From NCBI RefSeq assembly GCF_020010905.1, contig NZ_JAGJBY010000001.1:3492001-3556000 (forward strand): DNA of 64,000 nucleotides, written 5' to 3'. Source of the stretch: Streptomyces acidiscabies. Its GTDB lineage: Bacteria; Actinomycetota; Actinomycetes; Streptomycetales; Streptomycetaceae. Below the pieces are notes generated by a model, which saw only the letters and a program-made list of their open reading frames with translations, ran no database searches and was not told the origin of the DNA. Below are positions 31,007-39,585 of the stretch, piece after piece. The translations under genes were made by a program, and so were the position numbers. Each line of letters begins with the position of its first letter. The first letter of the stretch is position 1.

Positions 31007-32389
31007 CTACATCTCGAACGACTCGTGGTGGATACGGCGGGCCGGGACCCCGGCGCCGCGCAGCGACTCGTACACCGACTGCGCGAACCCGCCCGGACCG
31101 CACATGAAGACGTCGTGCTCGGCGATGTCCGGGATCTTCCGCTCCAGGGACTCGGCGGAGATGTCGGGACGCTCGCCGTCGGGGCTGTTCACGGCGTACA
31201 TGAGGCGGGCGCCGCGCTCGTCGGCGATCTTCGCCAACTCGTCCCACAGGGCGAGGTCCTGGGTGCTGTTGGCGCGGTAGAGCAGGGTCAGGTCACCGGG
31301 GGCGCCGGGCAGCGTCTCGAACAGGGCGCGCATCGGGGTGATGCCGACCCCGCCGGCCACCAGCAGCACCTTGCCCCGGCTGCGGCGCGACGCGGTCATC
31401 GCGCCGTACGGGCCCTCGGCCCACACCTTCGTACCGGGTGTGAGACCGCGCAGGGCCGAGCTGTGGTCGCCGTTCGCCTTCACCGTGATCCGCAGCATGC
31501 CGGGGCGCGGCGCGGCGGACAGGGAGTACGGGTGGGAGCTGAACCGCATGCCGGGGGAGAGGAACCGCCAGCGGAAGAACTGGCCCGCCTCGGCGCCCAT
31601 CCGGTGCAGCTTGCGCCCGCCGATCAGCACGGACACGACGCCCGGTGCCTCCTCGACGACCGCCTCGACGTACATGCGGTGGCGCAGGTTCAGCCGGATC
31701 GGCGTCAGCACCCGGTACCAGACCACCAGCGCGGTGACGGTGCCGTACAGGCCGTACCAGACCGTCTTCGCCGTCGAGTTGACGACGAACTCGTTGCCCG
31801 TGGTGAGCTGGTGCCAGAACGTCAGGAACACGGCCGCGTACGTCATCAGATGGATGTGGTACCAGGTGTCGTACGGCATCCGCTTGCGCACGCCGCCCAC
31901 CGAGACCACGCCGATCAGGACCAGCAGGCCGGTGCCGATCGCCGCTTTGCCCATGTCCGGCAGCTGGTTGACGAGGTCCAGCGTCTGCTGGACGAAGTCG
32001 CCGAGCGTCTTGCCCGCCTGGAGCGCGTAGCCCCACACGATCAGGAACACGTGCGCGAATGTCAGGCACAGCGTGTACCGGCCGCTCATCGCGTGCCATC
32101 GCGCGACCCGGTCGGAGCCGACCCAGCGCTCCAGCACGGGGACCCGCGCCATCTGGAGCACGACCAGCGCCATCAGATATCCCGCCAACAGGCCGGTGAT
32201 ACGGCCCGCGTTGAGAATCATGCTGTCGGTGTTCGCGACGTTCGGCGTGTTGTCCCACCACAGCCACAGCACACCCACCGCACCCGCCCACACGGCGAGC
32301 AGCAGAGGGACGGCCGGGGATCGGCGCGGGCGGATGCGGCGCATCGTCTGGCGGCGGGCGGCGCGTCCGCCTGCGATCGTGGTGGTCAC
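31007..32389 (-). CDS. Ferric-reductase-like flavocytochrome (membrane oxidoreductase)
   Basis: Transfers electrons between NAD(P)H and haem across the membrane. N-terminal half: about six membrane helices with haem-ligand histidines in RWHAMSGRYTLCLTFAHVFL and TWYHIHLMTYAAVFLTFWHQL. C-terminal half: FAD domain with RFSSHPYSLSAAP (R-x-Y/S-x-x-S/T) and NAD domain with LLVAGGVGITPMRALFE and VFMCGPGGFAQSV. 460 residues. The GTG at 32389 is preceded by GGAGG. First gene of the three-gene operon with the triple FMN protein (64 bp downstream) and apbE, suggesting haem-to-flavin electron relay outside the cytoplasm. Confidence 0.92.
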   Translation of the reverse strand: MTTTIAGGRAARRQTMRRIRPRRSPAVPLLLAVWAGAVGVLWLWWDNTPNVANTDSMILNAGRITGLLAGYLMALVVLQMARVPVLERWVGSDRVARWHAMSGRYTLCLTFAHVFLIVWGYALQAGKTLGDFVQQTLDLVNQLPDMGKAAIGTGLLVLIGVVSVGGVRKRMPYDTWYHIHLMTYAAVFLTFWHQLTTGNEFVVNSTAKTVWYGLYGTVTALVVWYRVLTPIRLNLRHRMYVEAVVEEAPGVVSVLIGGRKLHRMGAEAGQFFRWRFLSPGMRFSSHPYSLSAAPRPGMLRITVKANGDHSSALRGLTPGTKVWAEGPYGAMTASRRSRGKVLLVAGGVGITPMRALFETLPGAPGDLTLLYRANSTQDLALWDELAKIADERGARLMYAVNSPDGERPDISAESLERKIPDIAEHDVFMCGPGGFAQSVYESLRGAGVPARRIHHESFEM

Positions 32390-32505
32390 GGTTCCTCCGT
32401 GGGACTTGACCCTTGGCCCACAGATACGCGGCGGAGGCGGAGAGTGTTCAGCCGGTGGCGGATATCGGCTCCGAGATTTCTACGCAATCCTTCTGTAGGG
32501 GGGTC

Positions 32506-33120
32506 CTACGAGGTGCAGCTCGCGACCGGCATCACCGAGGTCACCTGCGCTGCGGGGAGCAAGGTCTCCTTGCCGCCGCCCGGCTTGATACGTACGCCGT
32601 CCGGGCCTGCGCCCAGCATCTCGCCACACCGCTCGCCGGTCGTCGTCGTGACCCGGATCAGGTGGGTGGGGGCGGGGTCTTCCGCGGTTGTCGCCCATAC
32701 GACGATCACTGCGGTCGCCGACAGGGCGATTCCGGCCAAGCAACACGCTGCCGCGTACCGGAGATATCGGGTGACTCGGGTGATCTCTGTCCTCGTCCAG
32801 GTACGGAGGGACTGGCCGGCCAGGAGGATGCGGTGGTCGGGGCTGCCGTGGGCGGCTCGTACGGCGAGGATCGATCCGGCGAGGAGGAGGACGAACGCGG
32901 TGGCTATGAGGGCGCCGGCTGTGTAGCGGGACCAGTCGGGGGTCTTGGTGAGGTCGTCCCTGCCCTTGAGGGTGACGAGGATGGCGAGGAGCGCGGTGAG
33001 GCCGGTCAGCCCGGCGCGCCAGCCTTCTGCCTGGCGGCGGAGTTCGGGGAGCTGGGTGAACTCCAGCTCGCGGGCCAACTCGGCCCAACGCCGGTTGCGT
33101 CTGTCGACGGGGTTCGCCAT
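32506..33120 (-). CDS. Membrane protein of the caspase/HSP90 operon
   Basis: 204-residue protein of unknown family. Residues 1-35 are charged (ELAREL, LPELRRQAEGWR). Three probable membrane helices follow (about 36-50 LTGLTALLAILVTL, 63-85 TAGALIATAFVLLLAGSILAV, 120-142 LRYAAACCLAGIALSATAVIVVW) and the C-terminal 60 residues appear extracytoplasmic with two Cys. The ATG at 33120 overlaps the stop of the preceding cysteine-rich gene by one base (TGATG), so it is the third gene of that operon. In conflict systems a small multi-helix protein in this place is often the membrane-acting effector; here that is only a hypothesis. Confidence 0.75.
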   Translation of the reverse strand: MANPVDRRNRRWAELARELEFTQLPELRRQAEGWRAGLTGLTALLAILVTLKGRDDLTKTPDWSRYTAGALIATAFVLLLAGSILAVRAAHGSPDHRILLAGQSLRTWTRTEITRVTRYLRYAAACCLAGIALSATAVIVVWATTAEDPAPTHLIRVTTTTGERCGEMLGAGPDGVRIKPGGGKETLLPAAQVTSVMPVASCTS

Positions 33121-33467
33121 CAGGGGTTCCCTGCCTGGAGGTTGGTGACCGTCCAGCTTGCTCCGCAGCCGGTGAAGGGGGCGTCCGGGGGGAGTTGGGG
33201 GTGGGGGTGGCCGCACTCGCAATAGTGGATCTCCTGGAGGAGGGCGGATTCGGGGGTGGGGGGTGGGGTGCGGCGGGTGAAGATGCCTTTGGTGCCGGTG
33301 CCGGGGAGTCCGTAGGTGTAGTGGGAGGTGGTGGGGCCTTGGCAGCGGGGGCAGGTGCCTTGGAGGGTGAGGGTTTCGCCGTCGGGGGAGGTGTGGTGGG
33401 TGAAGGAGAGGGCGGTCGGGCCGGTGTCGGTTTCGGCGTAGGGGGTGCTGTGTACGTGGTTCGTCAT
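33120..33467 (-). CDS. Small cysteine-rich (zinc-ribbon-like) protein
   Basis: 115 residues, unknown family. Two paired-cysteine motifs are visible: TCPRCQGPTT (C-x2-C, about residue 39) and HYCECGHPHPQLP (C-x-C with His, about 82), plus a later GCGASW; together they could bind one or two zinc ions. The centre is rich in Thr and Pro. The ATG at 33467 lies 8 bp after the stop of the giant caspase/HSP90 gene, and its TGA overlaps the next ATG, so it is translationally coupled within the operon. It may be an adaptor of the large protein. Confidence 0.75.
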   Translation of the reverse strand: MTNHVHSTPYAETDTGPTALSFTHHTSPDGETLTLQGTCPRCQGPTTSHYTYGLPGTGTKGIFTRRTPPPTPESALLQEIHYCECGHPHPQLPPDAPFTGCGASWTVTNLQAGNP

Positions 33468-33475
33468 GGGGGGGG

Positions 33476-36400
33476 TCAGTCCAGGGTCAGGGCGAACATG
33501 TCGGCGTACAGGGAGAGGCGGGTTCGGACCCAGGCTTCGTCCATGTCGGTGGCTTCGGCGGCTCGGGTGATGTGGGCTTGGGGGACTTGGCCTTCTAGGG
33601 CGGGGAGGAGGCCGTTGAGGTGGGGGGTGAGGATGGCTAGGTCTTGCCAGAGGGGGATCAGGTCGGGGACTGGGGGGAGAGGGGTGGGGGTTTCGGTGAG
33701 GGGGAGGTAGGGGGTGATGCGGGCGGCTGTGCGGGGGAGGGGTTCGCCTAGGCGGGCGGCGATGCTGAGGAGGTCGAGGGGGGTGTAGGGGGAGTCGGGT
33801 GGGGAAACCCGGTGCGCGTCGGCCAGGGCCAGGAGGTCGTGCTGGTCGGGGACTTGGGTGGGGAGGGCGGCCAGCTCCTCGGGGGTGAGTTCGGGTACGG
33901 AGGCGCCGATCGCGCACAGGATGAGGAGCTGTTCGTACGCCGTGCTCGGGTCGAGGACACGGCGGTGGGCGTAGATCGCGAGATCCTGGGGACGTAGAGG
34001 GCTCCAGATCGGGGTGCCGAGCGTCTGGTTTGGGTTGTCCAGGTGGGCGACCAGCGCGGGCACCATGGCCTTGTTGGGGCGGAAGTCCCCCAGGTACTCG
34101 GGCAGTTCGGGTACGGCGAACCCGTAGCGGTCGCCGTACGCCGCCGCTGTCGTCCATACGTCCAGCAGCCGTTCGTTGAGGTGTTCCGCCGCATTGAACA
34201 GAACGGCGGATGTCACTTCGTAGGCGGGATAGTCCTCCTCCGACAGGGCTGGCTCCTTGCCGGACAGGATGTAGCGGTCGTGGAGTGGCAGGCTGTCCCA
34301 GTCGAGGACGAGGGAGATGTCCGGAATGCTGACGCCTGCCTTTCGGAGATCCTCCACGACGAGAGTCAGGGCCTCGGCGTCGGAGTTTCCTTGCACGGCG
34401 GGGGAGAGGGATTCGAGGGTCATCCCGTCCTCCAGGTCCACGTTGAGGAACGCCAGGCGTCTGACCAGGTTGGCCGTATCTACTGAGGGCCGGGTGCCGC
34501 CCGCCTTGTTGTTGGGTGGGTAACGGCGTTCGTAGCGCAGGCGGAGTTTCTCGGCCACCAGCGCGAGCTTCTCCTCGGCCGTCGCGAGGTCGGTGTCCAG
34601 TGTGTCGGCGTAGTCCACGGTTGCCGCCCACGGCAGCAGATCGTCACGGACGAAGACGTTCACCACGTCCTGGACGTCCTCGTCGAGGAGGGTCCAGGGA
34701 CGTATCTCGTCCTCTGACGGAACTGTCCAGCCCAGCCAGGAGAAGTCGGCGAGCATATGAAGTGCGTCCAGCATGCCCGCCCCCGTGTTCTCGGCGACCT
34801 TTCTCAGGTCCAGGGGCGTGGTGGGGAGGCTCCAGAAGTTCCGGTCGGGCGAGGGATGGAAGAGGCGCTGAAGGTCGGTGTTCGTACACACGTAGTCCTG
34901 GTGGTGTTCCGGGACCTGTGGCAGAGGGGACGGGAGAAGCGGCTGGAAGGGGGTGAGCTGTCGTACCAACTCCCCCAGGGGAACGGAGGATCGAGCCGAG
35001 AGTGGGACGAGGGAACCCCAATGGGAGACTCCGTCGCCGCCAGGCACCTGATCCAAGGCCCCGGTGCCTGGATCGAGGATCCTGAGAAAAGTCGCGTTCT
35101 CCGAAACATGGCTCACGGTGTTGCCAGTACTGGGCAGGGGAGCATAAAGAGGGTGCGCGATACGCAGTTTCCGCAACTGGCGTTGCACCTTTTCCGGGCT
35201 CGTCTCCTGTACCGCAGACTGATACAGGACGTGATGCCAGCGGGAAGGAACATGCTGAATGAGATCGGCGTCGCCCGGAAGGGGAACCGGATGGCCGACA
35301 AGGCTGGTCGGCAACGCCATGTCCTGACCCTGCCGTGACATTTCGAAGACTCTGGCACGCCAGGGCAAGTACGTCTCATGGCCCGCTGTCGATTTCGGAT
35401 TGTTCACCAACGCCTCATCCTGGGAGAACCAGCCCACCTGGTCCAAGGATGCTGACTCGCCCTCCACTCTCCCGACCGTCACCCCCTTCCCTCGCCACTC
35501 CGAGTCCAACACCCGCGCCAGCGCAGGACTCCGCTTGTCCACCTGCCACGTCCACCGGAGCGACGGAATTGAAGAGGAGGCCAGCGCCTTCGCACCAAGC
35601 CGCCACAGAGACTCCACCCACCCCCTGTCGTACCCCTGCAACTCCTTCCGGCTCACGCTGAGTTTCCCGGCATGTGCCCCACTCAGATTGACCACATACC
35701 CGAACGGGCCCTGATTAGTAGCAATCCCGTCACACAGGATTGCCCCGCTCCCATCAACCCACCACAACGCCCCCGGAACCGCCTCCACCGCCGGAAGCAC
35801 CCCCGCCTCCAATACCCCTGCCCCCCAAACATGCTCCTGCCCACCCCCATCCCGAGCCTCCAACCGAAACTCACTCACCCACACCAGATCCCGCAACACC
35901 CCCACACACGACAACCCCCGAAGCCGCTCCTCATCCCGCAAATACAACCGAACCCGAGTACCCCCCTCAGCCATCCCATCATCACCCCCATCATGCCGCT
36001 GAACCCGAAACAAACTCCCACTACTCGGAATCTCAACCCGAAGCGCACGGTCAGCCGGAATCCCCTCCGCACTCACCACCCGCGTGACAATGCTCATCTC
36101 TTCCGCAAGCATGAAGTAACTGAACACCCCAATCCCGAACCGACTATTGGGATACAGCCGCAACTCCGGATCATGCCGCAACCACTTCGACTGCTCCCGC
36201 CGAAACGAAGTGGACCTCTCGAACCGACTCCCCGCCCGAGTGAACGTCTGCTTAAGCTGCTCCGCACTCATCCCCACCCCATTGTCCCGACACTCCACAT
36301 ACCGCCCCCGCTCATCCTCCCCCTGCGTAAAAACGATCCGCCCACTCCACGCAGCAGGATGAGCCCCGACACTGTCCAGATATTTCCACCGCATCCCGCG

Positions 36401-38299
36401 ATAGCGACAAGCATCCATCGCATTCTGATACAGCTCCCGAAGAGCCAACTCAGGCTCACCCCCATAAAGCTGCTCCCCCATCAACAAATCCCGCACCTCG
36501 GTCTGCGCAAGATGAAACCGCAGCAGAGGAACCTCGTAAGACTCCCTCCCACCCACCCGAGACGGCCGCAGACCCCGGTCGGTAACACGCCCAGGCACGT
36601 CAACCAGAAGCCCGCTCCGAAAAACCCGCCCGGCAACCCGATCAGCCTCCTCCACAACCTCGGCCAGCGCAGCATGCACAGCCTGATGAGGACACAACGC
36701 ATCGAGATGCAACGAGCCCCCCTCCCGATGCCAACTCAACTCCCGCGCAACCCCCACCACTTGCTGAGGCAACACCGCATCGGAAACAGCAAGATGATCC
36801 GCCACCACATCAGGCAACACCCGAACATCCACGGCCAACAGAGCGGCAAGCCGCAACAACACCCCCAACTCCCCGACCCGCAGCACCTGATGCCCCTTCC
36901 CCGGCAACAGAACCTGCCGAGACGCCCCCCAAGCTTCGAACACCTCATCGGACCCCACCCCCGAGGCCACCACCCCCAACAACTCCCCAAGATCCTGCGC
37001 CCGATCCTCCGCAAGCCCCAACCGCCCAGCGAGCGACACGGCAGCGACCGGCACAACCTCGTCATCAGTCTCGAACAGATCCGCAACCCACCGATGAACG
37101 AGCCACATAGTCAACGCGGCAACGTCCTCGACCCGCCCCCGCCCCCGACAGTCCACCAACTTTCGCGCAACCCGCCCGTGTTGCTCGACGATCTGCTCGT
37201 AGTGCAGCCGATGAGCACTCCCACCCCGCCGCGCAACGTCGTAAGGATCCACCTCAACGGCCTGACTCAACCGCTCGGCCCACGCCACCTCATGCAGAAA
37301 CGGCGAGGCGATAAGAGCAACGACTTCAACGACGGACAAGGACACACCCGGCGGCAACAGCGAGGGCAGCCGATCACACAACACCCGTACCGGAAACGAG
37401 TCGTCCCCCCACGGATCGACCTCGGACCACCGCTCCTGAGCCAGATGCACACGCCGAGCACAGTCCTCGACGAACTCCTCCAACACCCCCACGAGAGAGG
37501 CCCGTTCACCCGCACCGACGTGCTCCCACAGGTACGTCCCCCGAACGGCTTCCTGCCAGGCTTCCAGTAGCGCGCGCCCTTCACAGACCTCCGTCCTCTT
37601 GGTCCGCTCCTCCTCAAGAACCCCGTACCGGAACCAAGGACGCTGCCGCACCCCGTGTCGCCGAGCGGCCTTGACCGTAGCGGCACGAGCAGCGGCCAAC
37701 ACGTCCTCGACGGTCCGAGCCGACGTCATGGGACTGAACGCCTCCGCCAACCCCCGCGCGAAGAAGCTCCCTTCGGGGGTGAACCCGCTGAACTCCCCGG
37801 CGGAACACCCGGCCATGACGGCGAACCCGCCCCGAGGAGGACCGCTGTCGGCCTGATTGGCGAAGGCATCACCGTCGAGCTCGTTACGGCACGCGTCGAC
37901 GAACCACAGAACGGTTTCGGCCGCACAATCCTTCAGCAGGGGACTGATGTTGGCCGACACCAGCGAGTCGAGATGCACCTCGCTCCACACCCCGTCCGCC
38001 GGGGCGATCGCATCGGCGGGAACGAGATAGTCGGCACCCCCGACCCGTACACCGTGCCCGCTGAAGTACACCAACAGCGTTCCACCGGCCGGAACTTGAC
38101 GAGCCGTCTGGTCGATCGTCACCTTGATCCGACTGCGCCCGGCGTCAGCCAGCACCTCGACGTCGTACCCCGACGCCCGCAACGTCGCCTCAAGCAGCCG
38201 CAGATCAGCACCGACAGTCTCCCCCAGAGGCTCCAGCACCTCCACGGTGTCGGGCGCCTCCCCGACCCCGATGAGCAGAGCCCTGCGCGCCTGTGCCAT
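33476..38299 (-). CDS. Giant caspase / HSP90-like ATPase fusion protein
   Basis: 1,607 residues. Residues 1-240: caspase-like peptidase C14 with catalytic His82 in VYFSGHGVRVGG and Cys137 in LWFVDACRNELDG. Residues about 600-830: HSP90-type GHKL ATPase with the N-box RELYQNAMDACRYRG (Asn626), the ADP-binding ECRDNGVGMSAEQL (Asp672) and SRFGIGVFSYFMLAEEM. Between and after lie long helical regions of no family I recognise (240-590, 1000-1607). The start MAQARRALLIG at 38299 matches the caspase fold's first strand. Likely role: a chaperone-like sensor that unleashes a protease, as in bacterial conflict/cell-death systems. Coupled downstream to a Cys-rich and a membrane protein. No signal peptide. 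Confidence 0.85.
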   Translation of the reverse strand: MAQARRALLIGVGEAPDTVEVLEPLGETVGADLRLLEATLRASGYDVEVLADAGRSRIKVTIDQTARQVPAGGTLLVYFSGHGVRVGGADYLVPADAIAPADGVWSEVHLDSLVSANISPLLKDCAAETVLWFVDACRNELDGDAFANQADSGPPRGGFAVMAGCSAGEFSGFTPEGSFFARGLAEAFSPMTSARTVEDVLAAARAATVKAARRHGVRQRPWFRYGVLEEERTKRTEVCEGRALLEAWQEAVRGTYLWEHVGAGERASLVGVLEEFVEDCARRVHLAQERWSEVDPWGDDSFPVRVLCDRLPSLLPPGVSLSVVEVVALIASPFLHEVAWAERLSQAVEVDPYDVARRGGSAHRLHYEQIVEQHGRVARKLVDCRGRGRVEDVAALTMWLVHRWVADLFETDDEVVPVAAVSLAGRLGLAEDRAQDLGELLGVVASGVGSDEVFEAWGASRQVLLPGKGHQVLRVGELGVLLRLAALLAVDVRVLPDVVADHLAVSDAVLPQQVVGVARELSWHREGGSLHLDALCPHQAVHAALAEVVEEADRVAGRVFRSGLLVDVPGRVTDRGLRPSRVGGRESYEVPLLRFHLAQTEVRDLLMGEQLYGGEPELALRELYQNAMDACRYRGMRWKYLDSVGAHPAAWSGRIVFTQGEDERGRYVECRDNGVGMSAEQLKQTFTRAGSRFERSTSFRREQSKWLRHDPELRLYPNSRFGIGVFSYFMLAEEMSIVTRVVSAEGIPADRALRVEIPSSGSLFRVQRHDGGDDGMAEGGTRVRLYLRDEERLRGLSCVGVLRDLVWVSEFRLEARDGGGQEHVWGAGVLEAGVLPAVEAVPGALWWVDGSGAILCDGIATNQGPFGYVVNLSGAHAGKLSVSRKELQGYDRGWVESLWRLGAKALASSSIPSLRWTWQVDKRSPALARVLDSEWRGKGVTVGRVEGESASLDQVGWFSQDEALVNNPKSTAGHETYLPWRARVFEMSRQGQDMALPTSLVGHPVPLPGDADLIQHVPSRWHHVLYQSAVQETSPEKVQRQLRKLRIAHPLYAPLPSTGNTVSHVSENATFLRILDPGTGALDQVPGGDGVSHWGSLVPLSARSSVPLGELVRQLTPFQPLLPSPLPQVPEHHQDYVCTNTDLQRLFHPSPDRNFWSLPTTPLDLRKVAENTGAGMLDALHMLADFSWLGWTVPSEDEIRPWTLLDEDVQDVVNVFVRDDLLPWAATVDYADTLDTDLATAEEKLALVAEKLRLRYERRYPPNNKAGGTRPSVDTANLVRRLAFLNVDLEDGMTLESLSPAVQGNSDAEALTLVVEDLRKAGVSIPDISLVLDWDSLPLHDRYILSGKEPALSEEDYPAYEVTSAVLFNAAEHLNERLLDVWTTAAAYGDRYGFAVPELPEYLGDFRPNKAMVPALVAHLDNPNQTLGTPIWSPLRPQDLAIYAHRRVLDPSTAYEQLLILCAIGASVPELTPEELAALPTQVPDQHDLLALADAHRVSPPDSPYTPLDLLSIAARLGEPLPRTAARITPYLPLTETPTPLPPVPDLIPLWQDLAILTPHLNGLLPALEGQVPQAHITRAAEATDMDEAWVRTRLSLYADMFALTLD

Positions 38300-38404
38300 G
38301 TCCCCGTCCCCTCCCCGAGCAGAGAGAACATGATGGCAAACGGCACACCACACCGAGCGACAACACCGGGAACCCCGGCCTCACTTCACCCGCCCACAAA
38401 CACT

Positions 38405-38447
38405 GCAGTGGCCGCCCCGGCCGGCGTTGCCTCGGGGCGGCCACTGC
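38405..38447 (-). terminator. 14-bp perfect hairpin terminator
   Basis: GCAGTGGCCGCCCC (38405-38418) pairs with GGGGCGGCCACTGC (38434-38447) 11 bp beyond the stop of the minus-strand secreted-protein gene, separating it from the caspase operon. Confidence 0.8.
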
Positions 38448-38458
38448 GTCCTGTCACG

Positions 38459-39361
38459 TCACTGGTTGACAGTGCAGGGCGCGAGCGCGTCCAGGCCGAC
38501 CGGCTTCTCCGCGGTGCGGCCGATCGCGGTGGCGATGCGGTTGATCGTCGCGATGCGCTTGTCCTCCAGCGGACCGTTGATCGCGTTCTGCACGAAGTTG
38601 GGCCCACCCTGGCCGACGGTCTTGACGAGCCGCTCGTTGGCCTCGTTGATCTGCGTCTGGAGGAGTTCGAGGTTACGGGTGACCTCGGCCTGCGCGGACG
38701 CGGGGATTGCGGGGAGCTGCGAGGCGACGTCGGGGCAGGAGATCGAGCCGGCGGCACCGGCGTTCTCGTTACCCGCGTTGTTGTTCTCGGCGCCGTTCTC
38801 GGCACCGTTCCCAGCGGCCTCACCACCGGCACCGGCCTCAGCCCCGGCCTCGGCGCCCGCTCCGGCCTCAGCCCCGGCTCCGGCCCCGGCCTCAGCACCA
38901 GCCCCACCCGCGTTGACGGTGCAGGGCGCGAGCGCGTCCAGGCCGACCGGCTTCTCGGCGGTGCGGCCGATTGCGGTGGCGATGCGGTTGATCGTCGCGA
39001 TGCGCTTGTCCTCCAGCGGACCGTTGATCGCGTTCTGCACGAAGTTGGGCCCACCCTGGCCGACGGTCTTGACGAGCCGCTCGTTGGCCTCGTTGATCTG
39101 CGTCTGGAGGAGTTCGAGGTTACGGGTGACCTCGGCCTGCGCGGACGCGGGGATCGCGGGGAGCTGCGAGGCGACGTCCGGGCAGGAGATCGAGCCGGGG
39201 CCGGCCGCCGCGAGCGTCTTGGCGTTCGTTGCGTTGTTGTCGGACGAGTCCTGCCCGGCGAGGGCGGTACCCGCGATGACGGCGCCGGAGAGCACGACCG
39301 CGGCGGCGCCGCCGATGAGGCCGACGCGACGCTTGTTGTACTTGGGGAGAGCCCTGGACAT
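38459..39361 (-). CDS. Secreted protein with two identical 95-residue domains
   Basis: 300 residues. The N-terminal signal (RRVGLIGGAAAVVLSGAVIAGTALA, 11-36) is followed by domain A (56-150), an Ala/Gly/Glu/Asn linker (151-204) and domain B (205-299). The two domains are identical in amino acids (GSISCPDVASQL ... DALAPCTVN); each has two Cys, likely one disulphide, and a helical middle (EVTRNLELLQTQINEANERL). DNA copies (about 38462-38746 and 38922-39206) differ at only about five positions, all silent. No sortase signal. Function unknown; a surface-exposed, disulphide-stabilised helical domain is the most that can be said. Confidence 0.85.
   Translation of the reverse strand: MSRALPKYNKRRVGLIGGAAAVVLSGAVIAGTALAGQDSSDNNATNAKTLAAAGPGSISCPDVASQLPAIPASAQAEVTRNLELLQTQINEANERLVKTVGQGGPNFVQNAINGPLEDKRIATINRIATAIGRTAEKPVGLDALAPCTVNAGGAGAEAGAGAGAEAGAGAEAGAEAGAGGEAAGNGAENGAENNNAGNENAGAAGSISCPDVASQLPAIPASAQAEVTRNLELLQTQINEANERLVKTVGQGGPNFVQNAINGPLEDKRIATINRIATAIGRTAEKPVGLDALAPCTVNQ
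38462..38746 (-). repeat. Intragenic duplication, copy encoding domain B
   Basis: About 285 bp nearly identical to 38922-39206, differing by a handful of silent changes, within the secreted-protein gene. Confidence 0.9.
38922..39206 (-). repeat. Intragenic duplication, copy encoding domain A
   Basis: Partner of 38462-38746; the encoded 95 residues are identical in both copies. Confidence 0.9.
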
Positions 39362-39520
39362 GGAGATGCCTCACTTGGGTCAGGAAGTGGGTGTTCAACG
39401 CGGCGCCTGCGTTCGTCGGGAAGTACGAGCAAGCGGTTGCCGTTGTTCAACGTCACCTCAAACGCACCCCAAGAGATCTTCACAGCCGGGTCGGGTGAGT
39501 GAACGCACTCAAGACCCAGA

Positions 39521-39569
39521 TTGACGAACCATGCAGAGTTCTGCATACTCATGCATGTCAGCGAATGCA
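39521..39569 (+). promoter_or_regulatory. argG promoter with ARG boxes
   Basis: -35 TTGACG (39521-39526) and -10 CATACT (39544-39549) at 17-bp spacing. ATGCAGAGTTCTGCAT (39531-39546) is a near-perfect palindrome. TGCA half-sites sit at 39532, 39542 and 39552, exactly 10 bp apart as at argC, with a further TGCA at 39566. Probable ArgR operator. Confidence 0.85.
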
Positions 39570-39585
39570 CTGTGAGGAGAAACCC

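Noticed and set aside
35672..37570. A 632-codon plus-strand frame opposite the caspase/HSP90 gene
   Set aside because: Proline/histidine-rich low-complexity product; the minus-strand gene has clear catalytic motifs through this region.
28943..39500. Mobile island with integrase or attachment sites
   Set aside because: No integrase, transposase, tRNA or flanking direct repeats were seen; only gene content suggests exchange.
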